Positions 1 through 5,024 of a DNA stretch of 5,510 bases are shown piece after piece. The number at the start of each line of letters is the position of its first letter. Positions within the stretch are counted from its first letter, which is position 1. Source of the DNA: an uncultured Mycolicibacterium sp. (lineage in GTDB: Bacteria; Actinomycetota; Actinomycetes; Mycobacteriales; Mycobacteriaceae); contig NZ_CALDGS010000044.1 of the NCBI RefSeq assembly GCF_937941905.1, positions 1 to 5,510 on the forward strand, given 5' to 3'. Made by a program: the position numbers and the translations under genes. The notes under the pieces are model-generated. The model was not told where the DNA came from. It was given only the letters and a program-made list of their open reading frames with translations, and ran no database searches.

Positions 1-204
1 GGCGGCCAGCAGCGCGGCCTGCACCACCACCGAACGCAGCCGCTCGGCCGGGTCGGCCGCCGGATCGACCCGGATCGACCGCCCGTCGGTGACCGCCGGC
101 GCACCGGGTGGACCGGCCGTCACGGTGACCGGCCGGCCGGCCAGCGCCGAGGCCAACAGCCCCAGCCGTTGCGGATCGGTTCCGCCGGGCATCGGCTCGC
201 CCAT
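1..204 (-). CDS. Unidentified protein, N-terminal 68 residues only (partial)
   Basis: Minus-strand frame open from an ATG at 204-202 to the left edge, giving 68 residues that begin MGEPMPGGTDPQRLGLLASA and later include TDGRSIRVDP and RLRSVVVQAALLAA. It begins only 4 bp after the P450 stop codon, so the two are probably co-transcribed and may be translationally coupled. There is no strong Shine-Dalgarno sequence of its own. No signal peptide or membrane segment is visible in this part. The pattern of a short helical start, a beta-rich stretch around 'DGRSIRVDP' and a following helix loosely recalls the N-terminal region of actinobacterial NorD/CoxE-like proteins with a von Willebrand A domain. 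That is a weak recollection, and the diagnostic MIDAS motif would lie outside the window. Treat the function as unknown. The reading frame itself is supported by tight spacing and GC-rich third positions. Confidence 0.6.
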   Translation of the reverse strand, partial: MGEPMPGGTDPQRLGLLASALAGRPVTVTAGPPGAPAVTDGRSIRVDPAADPAERLRSVVVQAALLAA

Positions 205-208
205 CGAC

Positions 209-1435
209 TCAGTCCCACACCACGTGCAGATGCGGCGGGGACCGGAAGAACATCCCGGCCACGTACGGCGGCGGGGCGTCCGGGTCCAGCCGCAGACCGG
301 GCAACCGGTCGAACAGCGTGTCGAAGATGATCGTGCTCTCCAGCCGGGCCAGATGCATGCCCAGACAGACATGGGCGCCGTGGCCGAATCCGATGTGCGG
401 CTTGCGTTCCCGGTAGATGTCGAAACGCTCCGGGTCGGCCCAGCGGGTCTCGTCGTGGTTGGCGCTGCCCAGGTTGACCGCCACCGTGGCGCCCGCCGGG
501 ATGTGCACACCGAAGAAGTCCACGTCGCGGGTGCTCTCGCGGACGAAGTTCAGCAGCGGGGTCTCCCAGCGGATGCCCTCCTCGATGGCCTGGGGCAGCA
601 GCCCGCGGTCGGCGATCACCGCGGCGAGCTGGTCGGGATGGGTGAGCAGGCCGAACGCGAGACTCGCGGTGGAGCGGGCGGTGGTCTCCGCACCGGCGGG
701 CAGCAGGTTGCGCATGAACCCGTAGATCTGCTCGTCGGACATCCGCACCCCGTCGACCTCGGCCCGGGCCAGCACCGACACCATGTCGTCGCGGGGCCGG
801 CGGCGCCGGTCGGCCAGGATCCCGACGAAGTAGTCGCGCAACCGGGCCGAGGCCTTCATGGCGGTGTCCATGTCGGCGTGGAATCCGAGCAGATCGATGG
901 CCAGCCGGTGGAATTCGGGCACGTCCGCCTCCGGCAGGCCGAGCAGCGCGGCGATCACCCGCACCGGGACGGGCATGAACACCGACTCGACCAGATCGGT
1001 GCGACCGGCGTCGCGGATGCGGTCGACGACGCGCTCCACCAGCGGCCGCACCAGTTCGTGCTCCCAGCGCCGCATGGCCGGCCGGGCGAAGGCGAACTCG
1101 TGCAGCCGGCGGTAGGTCCGATGCTCGGGTTCCTGCATCTCCAGGATGGTGGGGCCCTGCAGCGGTCGCACGATCGCCTCGTAGCAGCGGGTGCTGAAGG
1201 TGATGTTGTCGGTGAAGACCGCCTTGACCGCGTCGAACGAGTACGCCGAGAAGATCCGCTGCCCCTCGTCGCTGTCGGCGCCGATCCCCATCTCCGGCCA
1301 GCCGCGGTGCACCGGCGCCTCGGCCCGCAGCCGGGCCAGCAGCGGGTACGGCGAGGCGTCGCCGTCGGCCCCCATGCCGGCGTCGAAGCGGGCCTGGGCG
1401 TCGCGCACCTCGTCGGTGATCACCGGCTCCGTCAT
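209..1435 (-). CDS. Cytochrome P450 (soluble bacterial class, CYP family not assigned)
   Basis: A heme-thiolate monooxygenase of 408 residues, the usual size of soluble actinobacterial P450s. It would insert one oxygen atom from O2 into an organic substrate, using electrons from a ferredoxin and reductase not encoded in this window. All hallmarks are intact: C-helix EHRTYRR (104-110), I-helix oxygen-activation motif AGAETT (247-252), K-helix ExxR (E286, R289), and the heme loop FGHGAHVCLG (350-359) with the axial ligand at Cys357. There is no N-terminal membrane anchor, so it should be cytosolic. The start is the ATG at 1435, preceded by GGGGAGGT (complement of 1441-1448) at 5 bp spacing. A candidate promoter and operator lie upstream, divergent from the TetR gene. 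The next gene follows its stop by 4 bp. The substrate is not deducible. Association with an SDR and a DapB-like enzyme suggests degradation of a steroid-, terpene- or fatty-acid-like compound (inference). Confidence 0.96.
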   Translation of the reverse strand: MTEPVITDEVRDAQARFDAGMGADGDASPYPLLARLRAEAPVHRGWPEMGIGADSDEGQRIFSAYSFDAVKAVFTDNITFSTRCYEAIVRPLQGPTILEMQEPEHRTYRRLHEFAFARPAMRRWEHELVRPLVERVVDRIRDAGRTDLVESVFMPVPVRVIAALLGLPEADVPEFHRLAIDLLGFHADMDTAMKASARLRDYFVGILADRRRRPRDDMVSVLARAEVDGVRMSDEQIYGFMRNLLPAGAETTARSTASLAFGLLTHPDQLAAVIADRGLLPQAIEEGIRWETPLLNFVRESTRDVDFFGVHIPAGATVAVNLGSANHDETRWADPERFDIYRERKPHIGFGHGAHVCLGMHLARLESTIIFDTLFDRLPGLRLDPDAPPPYVAGMFFRSPPHLHVVWD

Positions 1436-1461
1436 CGGCCACCTCCCCGTCGGCCATTGCG

Positions 1462-1478
1462 ACCTAAGGTTTGTTCCA
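1462..1478 (-). promoter_or_regulatory. Candidate operator upstream of the P450 gene
   Basis: ACCTAAGGTTTGTTCCA on the plus strand. It matches the copy at 4959-4975 at 15 of 17 positions, and the copy at 2957-2972 at 12 of 16 positions. Its proximal edge is 27 bp from the P450 start codon, identical to the spacing at the DapB-like gene. If the TTGACC/TAGGGT promoter is correct, the site lies just downstream of the transcription start and could block the polymerase. The halves (ACCTAA and TGTTCC) are not inverted repeats of each other. Binding by the adjacent tandem TetR is inferred from position and recurrence, not shown. Confidence 0.6.
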
Positions 1479-1483
1479 TCGGC

Positions 1484-1490
1484 TTGTTCG
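1484..1490 (-). promoter_or_regulatory. Possible operator half-site (TTGTTCG)
   Basis: TTGTTCG begins 12 bp after the TTGTTCC of the operator at 1462-1478, in the same orientation, so the two form a direct repeat slightly over one helical turn apart. It falls at the predicted P450 transcription start. It could be an auxiliary half-site, but a 6-7 bp match can occur by chance. Confidence 0.25.
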
Positions 1491-1491
1491 C

Positions 1492-1520
1492 ACCCTAGTG
1501 AGGCAGCCGCGGCCGGTCAA
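1492..1520 (-). promoter_or_regulatory. Candidate promoter for the P450 operon
   Basis: Reading the minus strand, TTGACC (1520-1515) is followed after 17 bp by TAGGGT (1497-1492). This is a good fit to an actinobacterial housekeeping promoter (TTGACn and TAnnnT). Transcription would start near 1485, giving a leader of about 50 nt that carries the operator-like sequence and then the strong GGGGAGGT ribosome binding site. It is assigned by consensus only. Confidence 0.5.
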
Positions 1521-1552
1521 CGACGCGACGCGGCCGACCCGGTGGGGCCGTG

Positions 1553-1569
1553 TTTTGTTCTGGTACCGT
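1553..1569 (+). promoter_or_regulatory. Candidate TetR gene promoter (extended -10) with adjacent half-site
   Basis: TGGTACCGT at 1561-1569 fits an extended -10 (TGn followed by TAnnnT). It has no convincing -35, which mycobacterial-type promoters often tolerate. TTTTGTTC immediately upstream (1553-1560) matches the conserved half of the operators at 1462, 2957 and 4959, but the ACCTAA half is absent here. This would fit weak autoregulation. A transcription start near 1576 would leave a leader of about 24 nt. Confidence 0.35.
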
Positions 1570-1599
1570 TGACCGCACTGTTTGTGCTGGTGACAGGCC

Positions 1600-2937
1600 A
1601 TGACGGGAGTCGGGAGTCGTGCAGACGTGGTGGGGCGTTCCCCGGTGACACCGAAGACCCGCACCCCGCGCCGGACGGCAACCGCCGGCTCCGGCTACGA
1701 CGACGGCACCCGCCGCACCGAGATCCTGCAGACCGCGGCCGATCTCATCGCCACCTCCGGGCTGCGCACCTCGCTGCAGGAGATCGCCGACGCCGCGGGC
1801 ATTCTGCCCGGCAGCCTGTACCACCACTTCGACTCCAAAGAGGCGATCCTGGTCGAACTGCTGCGCCGCTACCACGCCGACCTGGACCGCATCGCCGCCG
1901 AGGCGCTGGACCGGCTGGACGACCCCGGAGCCGGGTCGGCCTTCGACCGGATCGTCGAACTGGGCACGGCGATCGCCCGCTGTGCGGTGACCCACCGGGC
2001 CGCGCTGCAGATGAGCTTCTACGAGAGCCCGAGCCCCAACCCGGAGCTGGTCGAGCTGACCCGGCGCCGGCCCACCGCGCTGCTGGAGGCGATGCAGCAG
2101 ACGCTGCGGGCGGCCCGGTGGAGCGGGTATCTGCGCGCCGACGTGGATCCGGCCGTGCTGGCCGACCGGGTGGTGCACACCATGCTGCAGGTCGGTCTGG
2201 ATGTCATGCGGCACAACGCTCGTGCGGACCGGGTCGCGCTGCTGCTGTGCCGGCTGCTGTGCACCGGGCTGGCCGCGGTGCCGCCCACCGACGCCGAACT
2301 CGACGGCTCGGCGGCGTTCGCCGCGGCCGACGCGGCGGTGCGGTCCTGGCCGGCCGACGGCGAACAGGACGCCGACGACAAGGCGGCCCACGTGCGGGCC
2401 GTGGCGCGCGCGGAGTTCGGCCGGCGCGGCTACGAGGTGACCACCATCCGCGACATCGCCGCCGCGGCCGGGATGGGCCTCGGCACGGTGTACCGGCTGA
2501 TCGGGTCGAAGGACGAACTGCTGGCCTCGATCATGCGGTCGTTCGGCGAGAAGATCGCGGTCGGCTGGACCGATGTGCTGGCCACCGACGACTCGGTGGC
2601 GGCCAAGCTCGACGCCATCGCCTGGGTGCACACCAACGCGCTGGCCCGGTTCGGCGACGAGTTCCGCATCCAGCTGGCCTGGATGCGCCAGAACCCGCCG
2701 GACACCCCGAATCCCGGCTGGCTGTACGCCAAGCGGCTGCGCCAGATCAAGGCGCTGCTGACCGAGGGCCTCCGGGCCGGCGAGGTCGCGATCGAGGCGC
2801 CGTCCATCGAGGTGCTGGCCCGCTGCGTGATCGGGCTGAGCTGGGTCCCGGAGAGCGTCCTGGGCCGGCTCGGCCCGCGCGCCGCCCAGCTGCACGTGCG
2901 CGACACCTGCCTGCGCGGGGTGATCGCCCGGAACTGA
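1600..2937 (+). CDS. Tandem TetR-family transcriptional regulator (two HTH domains in one chain)
   Basis: A 445-residue protein, about twice the usual 190-220 residues of a TetR repressor. Both halves look like complete TetR units. Unit 1 has an HTH at about 37-85 (TSLQEIADAAGILPGSLYHH, then F77 and SKEAIL), followed by a helical region to about 225. Unit 2 has an HTH at about 260-310 (TTIRDIAAAAGMGLGTVYRL, then GSKDELL), followed by helices to the end. A linker rich in Ala and Asp (about 228-262) joins them. The recognition helices differ (ILPGSLYHHF against MGLGTVYRLI), so the two should read different half-sites. About 36 basic, probably disordered residues precede unit 1. The start is the ATG at 1600; its ribosome binding site is weak, and in-frame GTGs at 1627 and 1645 are alternatives that would shorten only this tail. 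TetR proteins normally repress as dimers and release DNA on binding a small ligand. This one lies between the P450 and the SDR it probably controls. Confidence 0.94.
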   Translation: MTGVGSRADVVGRSPVTPKTRTPRRTATAGSGYDDGTRRTEILQTAADLIATSGLRTSLQEIADAAGILPGSLYHHFDSKEAILVELLRRYHADLDRIAAEALDRLDDPGAGSAFDRIVELGTAIARCAVTHRAALQMSFYESPSPNPELVELTRRRPTALLEAMQQTLRAARWSGYLRADVDPAVLADRVVHTMLQVGLDVMRHNARADRVALLLCRLLCTGLAAVPPTDAELDGSAAFAAADAAVRSWPADGEQDADDKAAHVRAVARAEFGRRGYEVTTIRDIAAAAGMGLGTVYRLIGSKDELLASIMRSFGEKIAVGWTDVLATDDSVAAKLDAIAWVHTNALARFGDEFRIQLAWMRQNPPDTPNPGWLYAKRLRQIKALLTEGLRAGEVAIEAPSIEVLARCVIGLSWVPESVLGRLGPRAAQLHVRDTCLRGVIARN

Positions 2938-2952
2938 GCGGCCGCACGCCTA

Positions 2953-2981
2953 TTGAACCAAACATCTGTTCCGGTTACTGT
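2953..2981 (+). promoter_or_regulatory. Candidate promoter for the SDR gene
   Basis: TTGAAC (2953-2958), a 17-bp spacer, then TACTGT (2976-2981), a close match to TTGACA/TAnnnT. It lies in the 74-bp gap after the TetR stop, so the SDR can be transcribed apart from its upstream neighbour. Transcription would start near 2988, about 24 nt before the ATG at 3012. The spacer is filled by the operator-like sequence at 2957-2972, the usual arrangement for repression by steric exclusion. Confidence 0.6.
2957..2972 (+). promoter_or_regulatory. Candidate operator inside the SDR promoter
   Basis: ACCAAACATCTGTTCC is identical to the sites at 1462 and 4959 at 12 of 16 positions each, giving the joint pattern ACCwAAnnTyTGTTCC. 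It is the most dyad-like copy because the extended sequence starts GAAC and ends GTTC. Relative to the gene it controls it is in the opposite orientation to the other two copies. It begins in the last two bases of the -35 and stops 3 bp short of the -10. Confidence 0.55.
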
Positions 2982-3011
2982 GGTCGCGACCCTGGGACTG
3001 GGAGGCACCCG

Positions 3012-3851
3012 ATGACCGGTATCGATCTGTTCCGCTACGACGGCCGGCACGCGCTCGTCGTCGGGGGCGCCACCGGGATGGGCGCGGCCACCGCCCGACT
3101 CGTGCGCGAGCTCGGCGGCACCGTCACCGTGATGGACTACCGGCCGGTCGAATACGACACCGACCGGGTGATCGACATGGACCTGCGCGACCCGGGCTCC
3201 ATCGAGCACGCCCTCGACCGGCTCGACGGACCGGTGCACGCGCTGTTCTGCGCCGCGGGCATCGCCGACGGGCCGGATCTCATGCGCACCAACTTCATCG
3301 GGCACCGCCACCTGATCGAGCGGCTGCTGGCCGACGGCCGGCTGCCGGCCGGCGCGGCGATCTGCTTCATCTCCTCGGTGGCGGGGATGGGCTGGGAGAA
3401 CAACCTCGACCAGCTCCGCGACCTGTTGTCCACCACGGACTACCACAGCGCCGACGCCTGGGTGAAGGAGCGCGAGGCCGGCGGGGCGATCCACTACGGC
3501 TTCAGCAAGCAGGCGGTCAACGCCTACGTCGCACTGCAGGCGTTCGAACTGCTCAAGCGCGGCATCCGGATCAACGCGATCTGCCCCGGCCCCACCGACA
3601 CGCCCCTGGCCCGCGCCAACGCCGACCTGTGGCTGGGCTTCGCCTCGGACTGGCGGGAGGCCACCGGCACCGAGGTGCACCGCCCCGAGCAGATGGGCGC
3701 CGCGATGGCGTTCCTGAACAGCACGGCGGCCAGCGGGGTCAACGGGATCACGCTGATCGTCGACAGCGGCCACGCGATGAGCTCGCTGACCAACGCCTAT
3801 CCGCCCGGCAAGCCGATCATGGACCTCATCACCGGGCGCACCTCCCGGTGA
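3012..3851 (+). CDS. Short-chain dehydrogenase/reductase (3-alpha-hydroxysteroid dehydrogenase/carbonyl reductase-like)
   Basis: A 279-residue classical-type SDR that would interconvert an alcohol and a ketone with NAD(H). The cofactor loop is GGATGMG (18-24). Asp42 at the end of the second strand favours NAD over NADP. The NNAG motif appears as the variant CAAG (80-83). The active-site set is present: Asn94, Ser121/Ser122, and YGFSK giving Tyr162 and Lys166. CPGPTDTPL (191-199) follows as expected. Between the Ser and Tyr strands there is a long insert (about 127-160, including GWENNLDQL and DAWVKERE), as in the bacterial 3-alpha-HSD/carbonyl reductase group, which hints at steroid-like or aromatic ketone substrates. 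The start is the ATG at 3012 with GGGAGG at 3000-3005 and 6 bp spacing. The frame is open far upstream, but that is antisense and out-of-frame sequence. It has its own promoter and operator and ends 10 bp from the convergent neighbour. Confidence 0.93.
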   Translation: MTGIDLFRYDGRHALVVGGATGMGAATARLVRELGGTVTVMDYRPVEYDTDRVIDMDLRDPGSIEHALDRLDGPVHALFCAAGIADGPDLMRTNFIGHRHLIERLLADGRLPAGAAICFISSVAGMGWENNLDQLRDLLSTTDYHSADAWVKEREAGGAIHYGFSKQAVNAYVALQAFELLKRGIRINAICPGPTDTPLARANADLWLGFASDWREATGTEVHRPEQMGAAMAFLNSTAASGVNGITLIVDSGHAMSSLTNAYPPGKPIMDLITGRTSR

Positions 3852-3861
3852 CCCCGGACGC

Positions 3862-4932
3862 TCAGTCGAAGACGAAGCGCGGCAGCGTCACCGGCAGGTC
3901 CAGGCTCGACAGCAGCCCGGCCGGGGCCGCCACCACGTACGGGATCGCGTTGACCACCCGCATCGCCGTGGCCGCCATCGCGGCCCGCCCGGCGCCGTGC
4001 CCCTCGGCCTCACCGAGCGTCATCGCGCAGTGGATGTCCGGCTCGCCCTCGATGTCGACCCGGTAGGTGGCGTCGCAGTCCGAGGTCGGCCAGTCCGGGG
4101 CGACGTCGCGGGCCATCCGGATGATGTGCTCGATGACGATGGCCTCCCGCCCGTTGACCACCCCGGCGGCCCGGGTCCGCACCGCCCCGCAGGTGCCGGC
4201 CGGGATGGTGCCGAACGCCACCTGCAACTCACGTTCGGTGATCCGACGGTCCATCGAACCGCGGATCTCCTCCACCCGCACCCCGAGCCCGGCGGCCATC
4301 AGATGGATCGGTGCCCGCCACGCCATCTCGACGAACTGCGGGTCGGCCAGCCAGGGACGGAAGTCCAGCGGCCGCGCGAAACCCATCCCCTCGATCATCA
4401 CGTCGGCCACCGGGTAGTGGTCGTTGAGCGCGATCTCGGTGGCGGTGACGCAGCGGATCCGCGACGACTGCGTGGACAGCATCAAGGCGAGCTGATCGGA
4501 GCCGAACCCGGGGAAGATGCCGGAGGCGTAGAAGGAGGCGCAGCCGCTCTTGGCCGCGGCCGCCAACTGCTCGCGCCACTCCGGCGAGAGGTAGGCCGGC
4601 GGGTAGACCAGCGTGGTGGAGGTGGTGGACACCACGTTGATGCCGGCCTCCAGCAGCCGCAGGTAGTCGGGCACCGCACCGGCGTCGCGCTGCGGCCCGG
4701 ACGCCGCGTACACCACGCAGTCCGGCTGCAGCGCGATCAGCGCGTCGGCGTCGTTGGTGGCGGCCAGCCCCAGCGGTTCACCCCCGGCGAGCACCCCGGC
4801 GTCGGCCCCCACCTTCTGCGGGCTGTGCACCCACACCCCGACCAGTTCCAGGTCGGGCCGGCGCCGGATCGCCTCGATCGCGATCGAGCCGACGCCCCCC
4901 GCCGACCACACCACGGTGCGGATCGGTTTCAT
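3862..4932 (-). CDS. DapB-like NAD(P)-binding oxidoreductase ('dihydrodipicolinate reductase-like')
   Basis: A 356-residue protein with an N-terminal Rossmann fold: MKPIRTVVWSAGGVGSIAIE, with G12, G13 and G15 in the dinucleotide loop, then WVHSPQKVGADAG (34-46), a segment typical of the actinobacterial DapB-like family. The C-terminal NAIPYVVAAPAGLLSSLDLP (328-347) is also typical. True lysine-pathway DapB is about 245-270 residues, so this is a paralogue; characterised relatives include 2,4-diaminopentanoate dehydrogenase. The reaction here is unknown; redox of an imine, amine or carbonyl intermediate is a family-based guess. I chose ATG 4932 because GGGG lies 6 bp upstream and the operator-to-ATG distance then equals that at the P450. 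A GTG at 4944 would add four residues (MGSD). It converges on the SDR with a 10-bp gap, so the two messages may overlap. The probable shared operator ties it to the P450 and SDR. Confidence 0.9.
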   Translation of the reverse strand: MKPIRTVVWSAGGVGSIAIEAIRRRPDLELVGVWVHSPQKVGADAGVLAGGEPLGLAATNDADALIALQPDCVVYAASGPQRDAGAVPDYLRLLEAGINVVSTTSTTLVYPPAYLSPEWREQLAAAAKSGCASFYASGIFPGFGSDQLALMLSTQSSRIRCVTATEIALNDHYPVADVMIEGMGFARPLDFRPWLADPQFVEMAWRAPIHLMAAGLGVRVEEIRGSMDRRITERELQVAFGTIPAGTCGAVRTRAAGVVNGREAIVIEHIIRMARDVAPDWPTSDCDATYRVDIEGEPDIHCAMTLGEAEGHGAGRAAMAATAMRVVNAIPYVVAAPAGLLSSLDLPVTLPRFVFD

Positions 4933-4935
4933 GTC

Positions 4936-4955
4936 GGACCCCACGATCGGGGACC
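4936..4955 (-). other. Inverted repeat around the ribosome binding site of the DapB-like gene
   Basis: GGACCCC (4936-4942) and GGGGACC (4949-4955) can pair at 6 of 7 positions around a 6-nt loop. In the mRNA the 3' arm contains the GGGG proposed as ribosome binding site. If transcription starts upstream of 4955 the hairpin could limit translation. If it starts near 4951, part of the 5' arm is missing. GC-rich DNA readily gives such repeats, so a function is speculative. Confidence 0.3.
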
Positions 4956-4958
4956 TTA

Positions 4959-4975
4959 ACCTAATTTTTGTTCCA
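4959..4975 (-). promoter_or_regulatory. Candidate operator upstream of the DapB-like gene
   Basis: ACCTAATTTTTGTTCCA on the plus strand, 15 of 17 identical to the P450 copy at 1462-1478, with the flanking CGG also shared. The orientation and the 27-bp distance to the start codon match the P450 copy exactly. Read on the minus strand it ends in TTAGGT(T), so TAGGTT (4963-4958) or TAAGGT (4958-4953) may serve as a -10, with no good -35 found. The site would then overlap the promoter itself. It is the most AT-rich spot in the window. Confidence 0.6.
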
Positions 4976-4984
4976 CCGGGTGCG

Positions 4985-5004
4985 GCTCCGGGGAAATCCG
5001 GAGC
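4985..5004 (-). terminator. Possible transcription terminator of ctaB
   Basis: GCTCCGG (4985-4991) and CCGGAGC (4998-5004) form a perfect 7-bp stem with a 6-nt loop, about 20 nt after the ctaB stop codon. The stem can be extended with a bulge (CCGGTG with CACCCGG in the transcript). No U-tract follows, which is common for actinobacterial hairpins but weakens the call. Confidence 0.35.
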
Positions 5005-5024
5005 ACCGGAACCGGACGGGAGCC

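Noticed and set aside
61..80. Perfect tandem duplication of the 10-mer CGGATCGACC
   Set aside because: It lies within coding sequence, where common GC-rich codons for Arg, Ile/Val, Asp and Pro can produce it; two copies only, and not a multiple of three, so no protein repeat results.
89..1498. A 469-codon plus-strand frame opposite the P450
   Set aside because: It is a shadow of the P450 coding strand with low-complexity His/Gly/Val/Gln-rich translation and no recognisable domain.
1436..1599. Possible small gene or RNA in the divergent gap
   Set aside because: No ORF with a ribosome binding site and no strong stem-loop; the stretch is explained by two promoters and operator-like sites.
1495..2895. 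A 466-codon minus-strand frame opposite the TetR gene
   Set aside because: It is a shadow frame; the plus-strand translation has two clear TetR HTH domains, while this one is compositionally biased and has no motif.
2953..2975. KstR or KstR2 steroid-regulon operator at the SDR promoter
   Set aside because: The GAAC...GTTC arms recall the KstR half-sites, but spacing and core do not fit the KstR (TnnAACnnGTTnnA) or KstR2 patterns, and the P450 and DapB-like copies are less palindromic still.
1191..3851. An 886-codon plus-strand open frame ending in the SDR
   Set aside because: It runs antisense to the P450, through the promoter region and out of frame through TetR before entering the SDR frame. 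The upstream part is Arg/Gly/Pro-rich noise from GC bias; the SDR has its own promoter, ribosome binding site and ATG at 3012.
3997..4959. A 320-codon plus-strand frame opposite the DapB-like gene
   Set aside because: It is a shadow frame with repetitive His/Arg/Gly/Pro composition; the minus strand carries the Rossmann motif and family signatures.
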